Shown piece by piece: positions 18,422 through 28,731 of a stretch of 33,560 nt of DNA. The notes under the pieces are model-generated. The model saw only the letters and a list, made by a program, of their open reading frames with translations. It searched no databases and had not been told where the DNA came from. Position 1 is the first letter of the stretch; the number at the start of each line of letters is the position of its first letter. This stretch comes from Fragilaria crotonensis (taxonomy: Eukaryota > Bacillariophyta > Fragilariophyceae > Fragilariales > Fragilariaceae), in contig JAKSYS010000678.1 of the NCBI GenBank assembly GCA_022925895.1, positions 1-33,560 on the forward strand. The letters run 5' to 3'. A program made the position numbers and the translations under genes.

Positions 18422-19855
18422 TTATCCAGGATTGTCTTCCTTTCCGTCTCTCTCATACGGATTTGTAGGATCATTCAGCATTTCTTGAAATAGGGTCTCG
18501 TCGTGGAAGTGCCAGCTCTTGTCAAAGTTCGCTTTCCCACCGCAATGCTTTTCTTTCAGTGACATAGACACTTCATTCAAGGAATAGATGATATTACATA
18601 ACATCCACCCATGCAGTACAGTGCTGTGTAAGTGATTTCGTTTCACGAAGTTTTCGCCTTCAATACCGTTTGGAAAGGCGTTCCAGTCATATATTTCAGC
18701 AACATTCAGCGGAGGTTCTTTCAGTAATGGGGCCTCGCACTCGAAGAAGTCCTCTCGAAGCTTGTATTTGCTGAAGAACCAGCGTCCGAGGGCGTATCGC
18801 TGACAATAGTGCAAGACAAGAGGCAGATTCTCTTGTGGGATTTTTGGCGAGCAGGCCTCGGCTCGCGTCACATTATCAAGGAACTTGAAACCCTCGTGCT
18901 TGCCCCCACCTGATATATCGGATACCATAAACTCGGGTGTCAGTTGATGAGCTAACTTGAGATGAGCTGCGGCAACGGAGTAGGCATGCATTTCAGCCAT
19001 GAAATGAGGAAAGAGGTCGTGCACGCGAGGTAGAAACTTGACCCAGTGTTTGGCAATAGCATACATATCTTTGCCAGTGGCCAAGTACGGCGGACCAGCT
19101 GGATAATACAACGCCGCTTCTCTATCTGTCAACTTATGAACCGGAGAGTCAGGTCCCACGACATGCGACACATTTCCATTCAAACAACTCAACCAGGCTG
19201 AGCCATATGCATATTGTTGAGCGATCGGAAATCCGTGGACCACCTTGTTGCCCTTGAGTGCCCCAATCCATGTAGGCTTGAAGTTGCCAAAATCATGTGA
19301 AATCGGTCTCAGAAGCATCATGTCGGGATCCACGATGATAATTATGGAATCATCATGATCAGCTGCTTTCTCCGGAAAACCAAGTTCCTTTTCCATCCAG
19401 TCTAACAAGCCATGGGGTTTGTTCCAATATTTCTGGTTGTCATGCACGTCGAAATCAGGAGTTATGTGCATCTGAAAGTCTGCGCTAAGTGGAGCAATCT
19501 TTTCCGCATGAATCTTCGTCAACGCCGCCGCTTCTTCTTTTGTGCACCCCGAAACCAATCTTGTCACAGTTCCTGCCTGTTTCACTTTCTTGGCAAAGTG
19601 AAAGAACGCCATTCCTTGCCAGTTTTGAAATGGCGAGCAACTTGTCGAGAACACCATATGATAGTTGGGGCCCGAACTTTTTGGCTTGTGCTCTTGTCGG
19701 ATTTGGTAGCCGCCTTGGGCTGCAGAGATTTCAAGTAAAGGGTGGTTGTTTGGTTGCACATTTGCCGGGGGGAGAAAGCTCATGAATGACAGCAACGTCA
19801 TCATACCCACCGCCGAAATGGCAACAAACAGCATGAAGGGTTGGATTTTCTTCAT
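18422..19855 (-). CDS. GT4: type II membrane glycosyltransferase, SGT1/HPAT-like
   Basis: A 477-aa protein, equal in length to GT3 and about nine in ten residues identical. Anchor at about 6-29. The catalytic blocks HMVFSTSCSPFQNWQ-like (YHMVFSTSCSPFQNW), YWNKPHGLLDWMEK, VDPDMMLLRP with its DxD, YAYGSAW, YPAGPPYLA, EMHAYSVAAAH and HYCQRYALGRWFF all keep the residues shared with GT1 and GT2. It is therefore the more conserved copy of the pair. Predicted role: glycosylation of Ser or hydroxyproline in secreted or wall proteins in ER/Golgi, by family only. Its 5' side differs from GT3 beyond about 30 bp, so the two may be controlled differently. Confidence 0.85.
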   Translation of the reverse strand: MKKIQPFMLFVAISAVGMMTLLSFMSFLPPANVQPNNHPLLEISAAQGGYQIRQEHKPKSSGPNYHMVFSTSCSPFQNWQGMAFFHFAKKVKQAGTVTRLVSGCTKEEAAALTKIHAEKIAPLSADFQMHITPDFDVHDNQKYWNKPHGLLDWMEKELGFPEKAADHDDSIIIIVDPDMMLLRPISHDFGNFKPTWIGALKGNKVVHGFPIAQQYAYGSAWLSCLNGNVSHVVGPDSPVHKLTDREAALYYPAGPPYLATGKDMYAIAKHWVKFLPRVHDLFPHFMAEMHAYSVAAAHLKLAHQLTPEFMVSDISGGGKHEGFKFLDNVTRAEACSPKIPQENLPLVLHYCQRYALGRWFFSKYKLREDFFECEAPLLKEPPLNVAEIYDWNAFPNGIEGENFVKRNHLHSTVLHGWMLCNIIYSLNEVSMSLKEKHCGGKANFDKSWHFHDETLFQEMLNDPTNPYERDGKEDNPG

Positions 19856-20705
19856 AGTTCCTCGTTCAATTTATGCATCGAGTTTGACCCTATCAAAAGG
19901 CCAACATCCATGCACAGTGTGCAGAAGAAGCATTCACAACATGTGCTCTACAGCTTTGAGTGGTAATTTCGTATGATTCCTGCATTCCTGCAGTACTGTA
20001 CCATGGTACTAGTAAGTTTGTCGCCAAAAATGCATGACAGTTGTTACTGGTTACGGAGTTCTACCGGTAGTTCAATGCAACGTCTATGTAACCGTTAGTG
20101 ATGACACTGTATCTATGTACAGTACCTAGTACACAGATTCAATGACTTCTTCAGTTCTCAGCGGTACCAGTGCACCAGTACACTACAGTTCTTCAGTACG
20201 TGTACTCCAGTTGTCGAGAACTACCGGTGTGCTACTGTACCAGGTACAGTAGTTCCAGTACGTAGGACTGAACCATACGGGTCCGATTAGGTTTCACCAA
20301 TTTGACGTCAGCGCCCACGTCACAGTACTGATGTCTTCACGTTCAACGTACTGACATACAGTACTACAGTAAGACAGTAACATACTGAGAGCATCGTGAT
20401 TGGTATGAAATACGCGCTGACGTCAAATTGGTGAAACCTAATCGGATCTGGTTACTGTAGCGGACGGCGCACATCCAGAACTCTGCAGTACTGGAGTATT
20501 GTACTATCAGGCGGTAGTAGAGTACCAGCTTCTGGGTACCAGGTACAAGTACCCGTACTGGTATGAGCAGCGTTAAGACAGATTTAATCGACTCTACGCT
20601 GTACATGTTGACGGTCTGGCGACTCACCACTCATTCCTAGAGTAGAGGGAAATACAATACACAATACTCCTTCATCTTCGATAGGAAAAATACTGAGAGT
20701 CGACA
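19856..20705. other. Divergent intergenic region, GTAC-rich, with MITE-like element
   Basis: It lies between the starts of GT4 (minus) and NOP9 (plus). It is very rich in GTAC-centred words (19990-20270, 20340-20560) and holds the 33-bp inverted-repeat element at 20282-20446. No gene is supported. Confidence 0.6.
20282..20446. mobile_element. 165-bp MITE-like element with 33-bp perfect terminal inverted repeats
   Basis: The left end starts TCCGATTAGGTTTCACC (20282) and continues to GACGTCAGCGC (20314). The right end (20414-20446) is its exact complement, finishing GGTGAAACCTAATCGGA. The 99-bp interior has no frame and is unlike the ends. Each end contains TGACGTCA, the palindromic CRE/bZIP site. 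No target-site duplication is visible, so transposition is inferred from structure only. Confidence 0.7.
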
Positions 20706-22821
20706 ATGGCGGATTTCGATTATAATCGCCCAAGACGGCCCAATCCTGAGACCATCGCCTACCTCAAGTCTCTTCCCCTATCTCTTGTCCCTGCTAAGGA
20801 AGAGATCTCGAAGTTTCTTGACAAATCCGACAAAGAATTCCCTTCACTCTTGGCAGCCTCCATGGCCGCTATTGACGAAATTCGTCATGAAGTTGCTTCC
20901 CTTGCGGGAGACGAAGATGGTGCACAGATTATCGAACTCATGGCGCATATTTCCCTTCCCTATTCAGAAACGGCTGCTCGTATTCTAATGGCAGGGTTGA
21001 GTGGCTATCATTTACATCTAGCGACCCATCGCTACGGATCTCATGTCGTGCAGACGATTTTGCAGCTTGCAGTGACGTCGTCCTCGGACACGGAGTTAGC
21101 GCAACATGATGATGCTCCGCAGCTTTCTACAAGTAATCTTCCTTCGCTGCAAGAATTGATCACCTGCATGGTCGAGGAATTAACGCCTTCGGCTCCAGAA
21201 CTGGCCGTGCATATTTGTGGGTCACATGTTCTGCGATCGCTTGTTTGTGTGTTAGGAGGCGTGCAACTACATCAGCCGGAGAGAAGTTCTGCTCGACGCG
21301 GTCGCGAAAAGACAAAGAAGAAGAAAAAGAAAAAGCAAGACGACTCGCAGCAAATCACCAATGCGGGCATTCTGGAAATGAGCCCTGCACCCAAGAGTTC
21401 CAGATTCTTTGCGGACAAAGAGTCGCTTCAATCCCTTTTGGACTCTTTCTGGGGATCTGACAAGCTCGGTGAACTGCAGAAAATAGCGTGTCACCCTAGC
21501 GCTGGGCCACTCCTGATGGTTTGCCTTCGCGTTCTGACTTTCTGTTACAGCGCGAACACGGACAATTGGATTGACTCTGGCGAGAAAGGCAACAACAATA
21601 AACTCGGAATCCTCAAAGCTCAACCTCAGTACGAACTCGGTTCTCCGGCTCACGACTTGGTCAAGCGACTCTTGTTGTTGAATGATTCAAAGCAGGATAA
21701 AGTTGGAGAAATCATTTACGGTTTGTCCGGTGAACCGCGTGGATCACATGTGTTGGAATTACTGATGCGGATCAGCCCTGATGAAATCTACAAAATTATT
21801 TTAGCCAAGGGTGACTTTGCAAACACCCTGCAAGAATATGTGGAGCACGATGTGAGCAACTTTGTAGTGCAAACATTGTTCTGCACCGTTCGTACGAAGG
21901 AGCAAGCCGATCAACTGCTCCGAAGTGTGGAAAGGCTCGTTGCAAACGGCTACGCCATTGACTCAAGAAAGAGTCGGGTGGGTATCTTTTGGAGAGCCGC
22001 AGAACTAGCTGCAAAGTTCCAGGTACACCAGGAACCGCTTCTCAAGGCATTGAGCCTTGGAACAGGGGCATTGATGACACTCGATGGGGATGTTCCAGTT
22101 CTGGAACAAGGAGCGAACTCGTCAGAAAGCCGCCGACAGGCTTCCCCTGTCCCGCTGAAAGACTGCATTCATCCCTTGCTTAATCTCAAAGCTCCTTTGA
22201 AACATGGCGATCGCCTCACATTAGGGGTGGAAGGAACCAGGGCCATTTACCATCTTCTGCGTTTTGAGCCCAAACTATGTGGTGGCCTGCTCGATGGATT
22301 AACGAGCATGACTCCAGACGAGCTCGAGATGCTAGCAAAAGATGGATTGGGAGTCGATGCGTTTGGGACGGCATTTTGATGGCCCTATTAGTGAGAAACC
22401 CTTTCAACATGCCGCTTGCAATCTTTTGAAACGATTGAGTGGTCGGTGGGTTGCCCTGGCGTCTGATCGCGTCGGTCATCATTGCGTGATGAAGCTATTT
22501 GATGCCTTGAAGTTGGACGACAAGGCAGTACTGACGGCTGAATTAGCTCAGGGTAGCAACCGGCTTGGAGGAAGTGCAATGGGTAGGAGCATCATGGAGG
22601 CCTGTGCTGTGAACGCTTTCTTGAATGGAGAGAATGCCTGGAAGGATGCTGTACGTAAGCTAAACAAGGGCGACGCATGGGTTAATGATCTTTTGGTTGC
22701 AGAGCCAGAGGGCAAGAAGAAGCGTCAACGCAATCAACCGCAAACAGAGACTGCCAAGAAGTCGAAACCATCCGCGGTCGACTCAATAATACAAACAATC
22801 ACCAACGCTGTGAAACAGTGA
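20706..22821 (+). CDS. NOP9-like Pumilio-repeat nucleolar protein (one frameshift)
   Basis: ATG 20706 opens a 557-codon frame ending at 22379; clear continuation lies in another frame to 22821, about 704 aa in total. Pumilio-type helical repeats are seen: LHLATHRYGSHVVQTIL, AVHICGSHVLRSLV, GEPRGSHVLELLMRI, YVEHDVSNFVVQTLF, DRVGHHCVMKLFDAL. A Lys-rich insert (about 199-213) and basic C-terminus fit a nucleolar protein. NOP9 binds pre-rRNA and helps 18S maturation in yeast and plants. The break needs one base less in GGG at 22365-22367. A 31-nt GT...AG removal at 22361-22391 would also restore frame but would be unusually short and would delete FDGPIS-type sequence. Its stop is 37 bp from the convergent PGP gene. 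Confidence 0.85.
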
Positions 22822-22858
22822 GCAGTCAAAGGCAAGGAGGTGCTTTCTCTCGTTTACC

Positions 22859-23956
22859 CTAGGCCAATAAACCCATGTAAGGCATAATGATTTGTGGAAT
22901 AGGCTCTTCCGACGTGCCTGTATCTCCCAACGAGATCATTTTCTTCGCGGTTGTGACTCCACTCATGACGAGGACTGAGATCATTCCACTGTCTTCCCCA
23001 AACTTTATATCGGTATCTAGCCGGTCTCCAACAAACATGGTTCGTGCAGGATGCAGATTGTGCTCTTTGATTATCATTTGCGCCAGTACAGGGCTTGGCT
23101 TGCCTACATTGATCGACATTCGCCGTGAGCCGTGCTCAAGCGCCTTGACAATGCATCCATTTCCCGGTAAATGTCTACCATCGGCACCCACCAGGTCAAA
23201 GGAGTCTTGATTGGTGGAAATGAAAAGAGCGTTGGGATTTCGCTGAAGTAGCACGTTGGCTATTGCGAGCTTTCGGTAATTGAAGGCCGTGTCCAAGCCA
23301 ACACACACTGCGTCCACTGGATTCTCTGGAAAATTGTAGTCGGCCAACTCATCGCGGCTCATGGAGGCCGGTTGATCCGCGCATGTACCACCGGAGACAA
23401 TAAACCCAGCTTCTTGAATTTCTGAGCAAAGTCCTTCCGATCCCACAACGTGCACTCTTGAACCACCTGGCAAGTTGTTCCTCAGGTATTGTGAGCAAGC
23501 ATAAATGCTTCCGACCATTTGATCTACGGTAAGACCGTCACAGTCCATGATTTCCGAAATTTTGGACTGAAGCTGTTGTCGATTCATAGCTGCATTATTC
23601 GTAACAAAGAAGCACTTCTTGCCGTTCTCTAGCAAAGTCTTTAGAGCTTCGGAGGCGTTGGGTGACAGGTCTTTGCCACGATAGAGGACGCCGTCGCAAT
23701 CAAACAGGATTGCATCTACATTTTCCTTCACAAATGATGCCGCTTCCTCTCTTGACGTCCAAATTACAGGCTTCTTGGAAGACATAATATTTCCGTAGTG
23801 TGAAATTAGTTTCTGGGTCTCCTGCACTGATTCCTCCAGCATAATGTCGGTGATGGACCGAGTTGCACACACATGGTTGATCTGTCGTGCCGAGACGCGG
23901 ACCACGAAGGAGAGGGATGGCGAAAGCATGGATGCCAAGACGATTGACATCTTCAT
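22859..23956 (-). CDS. PGP: Phosphoglycolate phosphatase (HAD superfamily), plastid-targeted
   Basis: The start is ATG 23956 (365 aa); the frame extends further only through a non-ATG codon. Residues 1-16 are a signal peptide with SLS|FVVRVSAR: Phe at +1 and a basic Ser/Ala-rich stretch, as in diatom plastid presequences. HAD motif I is DCDGVLYRG (86-94, nucleophile D86), motif II FVTNN (117-121), motif III lies in GKPSP (285-289), motif IV VGDRLDTDI (309-317). The class IIA cap lies between. It should hydrolyse 2-phosphoglycolate made by Rubisco oxygenation, the first photorespiratory step. p-Nitrophenylphosphatase/pyridoxal phosphatase relatives share the fold, but presequence and motifs favour PGP. 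Confidence 0.88.
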   Translation of the reverse strand: MKMSIVLASMLSPSLSFVVRVSARQINHVCATRSITDIMLEESVQETQKLISHYGNIMSSKKPVIWTSREEAASFVKENVDAILFDCDGVLYRGKDLSPNASEALKTLLENGKKCFFVTNNAAMNRQQLQSKISEIMDCDGLTVDQMVGSIYACSQYLRNNLPGGSRVHVVGSEGLCSEIQEAGFIVSGGTCADQPASMSRDELADYNFPENPVDAVCVGLDTAFNYRKLAIANVLLQRNPNALFISTNQDSFDLVGADGRHLPGNGCIVKALEHGSRRMSINVGKPSPVLAQMIIKEHNLHPARTMFVGDRLDTDIKFGEDSGMISVLVMSGVTTAKKMISLGDTGTSEEPIPQIIMPYMGLLA

Positions 23957-24246
23957 TATTGTGGATGCTAGTGCGTGATGAATTGGTGTTCTAATGACTG
24001 TGCGGAGGGTATCGATCACTGCCTATGTAGACAGACCTAATGGGTCGTCACGGTATGATGTGCAAAACCTGAGGAGGGATTCCACAAGTTGTGTTCACAG
24101 TCGATATGCATTCTACGGTCTACGGTATAGGATACAGTACTGGAGTACTCCGGGTTTGCACATGATCCTTGTATGCCGAGGGGACCGAATTTAGGCCGCG
24201 ACCTACAGTATTACTCCGGCTATGCTACCCAAGGGCATCTCATAAG

Positions 24247-26398
24247 TCACTCCCTGTCACCACTCTTTTTCGATCGTAGAGCCAGATAAGCAATGTACCT
24301 CGGAACAGTGCTGAGGACAAGAAGCATGCCCACGTTGAAAGCAAGTGAGCCATCCACCCTGAGGAACGCCTTGACTTGATCAGGAGTTGCGTATCCCGTG
24401 TCAGAATCTCCACATATATCCTGCAGGACTCCGCTTCCGTCACAAGGAACATTTTCATCAAACACGAGCTGTTGCGCTGCATCAAAAGCGAACTTGAAAG
24501 GCGACAAATATCGAGCCCAAGAAACAAAGGCGGGAACGTTCTCGACGTAGAAGCCGCCGAGCAGCATCAGTCCCAACGCAAATACAGTCATTACAGCAAG
24601 CGCCTTCTGCAGGTCGTAAATGCTAGCGCCGACGAGGAGACCAACTGCTTCACCAGACAAGACACTTAGCAAACTGCATCCTGTCACTCCGAGAAACACT
24701 GTAAACTTCCCGTTGACTCCAGACATCCAGAAGGAAATGATGGTGTAGATGAGAGGAAGGATAAGGCGGGTCGGAGCTTCACTGGTCGTCTTGGCCAAAA
24801 AGTAGGCACTCAATCGATAGGATCCACTTGCACGTTCCTTGAGAATCACGTCACGCTCAGTAGGAAAGGCCATCAAAGCATTGAACATGGAATCAAACAC
24901 CCAGTATGTCATGGCGAAGAACAAGAATGACGAGGTGTCTGGCACTGATGCTTCAGTGTTTCCTAACTGGAAATACAAAAGACCCGTGACAAGTCCAAGG
25001 GCAGCAGACTTGATAAAGTTGAGAGGAGTGAAGATGGCGGAGCGACTGTTTTTCATACTCCTGTGTGTCAGCACAAGGTACTGAGATAACCAGTTAGTGT
25101 TGTACTTGTTCATGCTTTCCAACAAACTTTGATCCTTCGGTGTTTCGCTCGGCCAAGATTCCACGACATGCATGTCCTGCTCCCTCGCAAGCGCCTCATT
25201 GTCCCACGAATCAATTAGACGTCCACGAGGTTTGCCTTCGTCGACCAAGGATGATTTACGACGATGATGGAGGGGTTGGGAGGAAGCGTCAGGAGTATCT
25301 TTGTCTTCCCCCGTTGGTCCATCCAAGAGTATAGATGGTGTTTGAATTGCGCCTTTCGTACGTGTGGAATCATTATCGGCTAGGCCGTAGACAACATCCT
25401 CGACGAAGTTATCGGAAACCAGCAAGTCCATCCAATGATCAGCAGCATTGTACCCTTCCGGTGTCTTAAACCCAAGGTCACTAAGATATGACAATGAGCA
25501 AACGGGAGTTCCAAAGAAGACCACATTGCCTTCCGCCAACATGAGGAGCTTATCAAAGGATCGAAAGACAGCAGAACTTGGTTGATGTATACTTGTGATC
25601 ACTGTCTTCTTCTCTGAGCGGCATAGTTTATGTAGTAGCTCGATCAGCGCAACCGCGCTCGTGGAGTCAAGACCACTTGTGGGTTCATCCAAGAGGAGCA
25701 CCTCGGGATCTGTGAGAAGTTCTGTAGCAATGTTTATTCGCTTCTTTTCACCTCCGGAACAAAGCATGATGGGAGAACCCGCCACCTTGTTCAATCTTAG
25801 CAGGGAAATCACCTTGTCAACCTCAACAATCTTATCTTCCCTTGAAACCGTGGACGGAAGCCGGAGAAGGGCAGTGTAGACAAGCTGGTCTTTGACTGTC
25901 AAGTGGTCAAAGAAAACATCAGATTGCTTGACGTACGCAATCTTGGACATGAGCTTCTTTCTTGATTGAGAAGTAAGAGGCCTGCCGTTAATACTAATAG
26001 TACCAGTGTCATAGCTCGAGCGACCAGAAAGAATATTGAGCAAGCTGGTCTTTCCGCTACCTGAGGCAGGAGAGTGAGATGCTGCCACAACGTGGAGGGA
26101 GAGGGAGGAGCAAATACGCACCAGATGGACCCATCAATGCCAGCACCTCGCCAGGTTCGGCCGATCCTGATACTTCGTCCAAAATGGTCTTGACCACTGG
26201 GCATGCCCTAGAAAGGGAATCCCTGGAGCCTGCAGTTTGTGATGCGATGGACCCCCTCAGCAAACCTGACGATAACTCCTTCACCTGCACCTTCTTTACT
26301 ATTCGACTCCATCTCAAATGAAAGCCAAAGTTCTGAGATGGCAAGTCCCTGGGGGGATTGGCCTCAACGTCAGTGTTGGCGTGGTTTTCACTTATCAT
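24247..26398 (-). CDS. ABCG (White/WBC) half transporter
   Basis: Two exons, 26122-26398 and 24247-26060, join to 696 aa; the 61-nt intron (26061-26121, GTGCG...CTCAG) splits the Walker A codons. The nucleotide-binding domain comes first: Walker A GPSGSGKTS (90-98), Q-loop Q138, signature CSGGEKKR (193-200), Walker B VLLLDEPTSGLD (213-224), H-loop H251. The TMD follows a charged linker (about 330-410) with six predicted spans at about 430-690. The NBD-TMD order and length fit an ABCG half transporter that dimerises in a membrane. The substrate (lipid, sterol or secondary metabolite) is unknown. The ATG at 26398 is the first in frame. Confidence 0.92.
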
Positions 26399-26780
26399 CA
26401 GGTGAAGAGGTTATCAACGTTGTTCTTGCTTGGGGTGTATGAAAGTGAAGAGAGGAGCTTAAACCAAGGGAATATTTTTGTGCGAAGGTTTTTGTTAATT
26501 CTGTTCTTCAGATGTGCTCAATGCATAGACGTGCATGAAGTGACAAGTGACTCGATGATGTTGGCGGAAATGAACAATGAATCTGACGCATTTGAACTGC
26601 ACACTACACGAATCGTGTTTCTAGCGAGCGACGACTGACGATGCATGTTGCATGTTCCTTCGATGCCGGTACTCGAGTACTTGTAGCCGGTGCATACTCC
26701 TTGGACTCGGAGCGTAATGGTGGAATACATACCTTGTAGCATTACTAAAAAGCCATATATCCTACTCCTTTTTAAATTTG

Positions 26781-26843
<63 letters not shown>

Positions 26844-27375
26844 GGAGTATGACCACTCTGAGGTACCGTTGTACTGTTACGTGGATCACATGTACTACAG
26901 GTCTACAGTACATAAATCGACGGTAATTTATGTCGACAGTGTCCTACGTTACTGAAGTAAAATACTATACGGATTCAAAGTTACTGGACGGAATACTCAT
27001 TGAATTTGCTGTAAACAGGTTGCTTCGCAAATGCTCTATGAATACTGTAAAACACCAGAATGTATCGTACATACTCCGATCAGTTGTGAGGAACCCACTA
27101 GTAGATATAAATATATGACATGTGACATGTGTTACAGCATCATCCATGCTACTACGGTACCACTGTACCTCGTGAAAGCAACAAGTAACTCCTACAAACT
27201 CCAGTATGATGCAAGTCGTACGCCGGTAGACTCCGAGCATACACGGCGCACTCACTGAGCTCTAAACCCACATGCTACATGGGCGCATTCATTGAACAAG
27301 TAATTGAGAAGAAATCAGAGAGCATGCACAACAACTTAAAATTCATACACAGCTACGCGAATCAGATCCAAGAGC
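26399..27375. other. Intergenic region 5' of ABCG, with (GT)n
   Basis: It contains the likely ABCG promoter, a 58-bp GT microsatellite and GTAC-rich stretches (26665-26700, 26860-26915). Frames of 60-130 codons here are made of the GT repeat or lack protein-like composition. No gene called. Confidence 0.55.
26783..26840. repeat. (GT)29 microsatellite
   Basis: Uninterrupted alternating GT from 26783 to 26840. This purine-pyrimidine alternation can adopt Z-DNA and is prone to length variation. Confidence 0.95.
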
Positions 27376-28731
27376 TTACAGGGACGCTTCATCTGGACCA
27401 TACTCTTTACCGGGATCCCGGCTCACCAAGATTGCTCGCAATGTGGGGTCGAAAATGATAACTTCTGGTTGTGGTGGAGCACGGCGTTTGTTGGACGGGG
27501 CGACAGTTCGGGCTCGTCGACGCACTGTGTCCTCGTGCATACGTCTGACACGAGCTTTGCGAGCCCTACGTGAGACTGTGCTTCGGAAAGACCTGTCGGC
27601 AAGACTATCTTCGGAAGCAGATGAATCATCCGAAACCACATTTATGTGAGGCGAGTGAATGCCAGCTTTCTCAACGCGCTCAGCGCGAAACCTGGCGGCT
27701 GCAGACTTGCCACGAGGAGTCGGAGTTGGAGAAAGAGGGTGAACAGAACTCCGCTTTCTGCGCGGGACACTCATGCCGCGGCCACGTTGCGGAGGGGTGA
27801 CCTGCGGCTGATCGAGTGTCATGTCCTTTGTAGAACCAATGCTGGAACTCAACTCTGTACTTTCCTCACTGTTGTCCACCTGGGATTCGCCTGTCGCTTC
27901 GCCAGCTTTGCCAAGGATGTCACTGACATGTGAGTCAGAATCCTCCGAAACGCAGTCCAGCTCTAGACGAAGGAGATTACCCGAATCTGATTGATTGACG
28001 CCAGACTCCTTCGTCTCCGTAAGTGCAAAGCCCAACCGATCAGGAGCTGATTTAACTCCTCGAAAAGTATAGTCCTGAGATAAACTCTTTTTGACCTTCC
28101 TTTCGTCGCCTGAAGATCCCATCTCTTGGAGATCTCCTGCTGTCTCTTCTTCAATTGTTAGGTCCAGCAATGACGTGCGTGAACCTACCGAGTTCGTTGC
28201 CGAGTAGGCTCGTCGGACACGGCGCCGATGGCGTCGGTGTTTTCGAGGAGATTCGTCGTTCGATGAATCAGACGATACTGATGATCCAGATACACCACCG
28301 TCCACCTCTTCATCATCCGGGAAGTCACCGTACGATGCCAAAGAAATCTCGCTGGCACTATCTTCAGCCCTGTAAATCTTGGGCTCGGGGTCTTCCACAG
28401 TATCTGCGATCGAAATAGTCGTTGGCAACAAGATACCAGCATTTGCCGCGGCGTGCAATGCATTCCAATCGTGGAGTAATACTTGACTTCTCGAATCCTT
28501 AGCGCCCGGCGGCGAAGGCGTCTCTTCTTGACAGAGTTTGCTCAGATCTTGTGGAGACATGGGAGACGTAAAATCTTCTGGGAGACCGTCGATCTCGTCC
28601 TCAACATCAGCGTCGGAATCTCCGTCGTCGTCCAGGTGAGAATATCGCGACTTGTTGCGCGTCGTTTCGCGCTTCATTCGTTCCGCTAGGGAGCGGATCC
28701 CTGTGATTATAATCTGTCGTGGGGGCTGCAT
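27376..28731 (-). CDS. Ser/Asp/Arg-rich disordered protein; probably the C-terminal tail of the upstream four-TM protein
   Basis: This 451-codon frame has no recognisable fold: acidic runs (DDDGDSDADVEDE), Ser-rich and Arg-rich stretches (RKHRRHRRRVRR, SRRARKARVRR), many SP/TP sites. Its ATG at 28731 has weak context and lies inside the end of the four-TM frame (25-bp overlap, same strand). The frame is open further upstream to about 28835. Inserting one base in the run at 28758-28761 (CCCC on plus) fuses the two into one protein of about 806 aa. I therefore favour a single gene with a cytosolic tail; a separate protein is possible. Confidence 0.6.
   Translation of the reverse strand: MQPPRQIIITGIRSLAERMKRETTRNKSRYSHLDDDGDSDADVEDEIDGLPEDFTSPMSPQDLSKLCQEETPSPPGAKDSRSQVLLHDWNALHAAANAGILLPTTISIADTVEDPEPKIYRAEDSASEISLASYGDFPDDEEVDGGVSGSSVSSDSSNDESPRKHRRHRRRVRRAYSATNSVGSRTSLLDLTIEEETAGDLQEMGSSGDERKVKKSLSQDYTFRGVKSAPDRLGFALTETKESGVNQSDSGNLLRLELDCVSEDSDSHVSDILGKAGEATGESQVDNSEESTELSSSIGSTKDMTLDQPQVTPPQRGRGMSVPRRKRSSVHPLSPTPTPRGKSAAARFRAERVEKAGIHSPHINVVSDDSSASEDSLADRSFRSTVSRRARKARVRRMHEDTVRRRARTVAPSNKRRAPPQPEVIIFDPTLRAILVSRDPGKEYGPDEASL

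Larger units (their letters stand above)
17999..19890. repeat. Segmental duplication, copy 2 (relic + GT4)
   Basis: Partner of the block at 13745-15635. The GT gene is intact, whereas the convergent RING-TPR end is a relic. The right edge lies in the shared GTTCCTCGTTCAAT just upstream of the GT start. The left edge coincides with the NOP9-relic junction. Confidence 0.75.

Noticed and set aside
23957..24019. Longer N-terminus for the phosphoglycolate phosphatase
   Set aside because: It would start at GTG; ATG 23956 directly precedes a proper plastid-type signal peptide.
26518..26926. Frames of poly-His/Thr or poly-Val/Cys
   Set aside because: Produced by the GT microsatellite on both strands.
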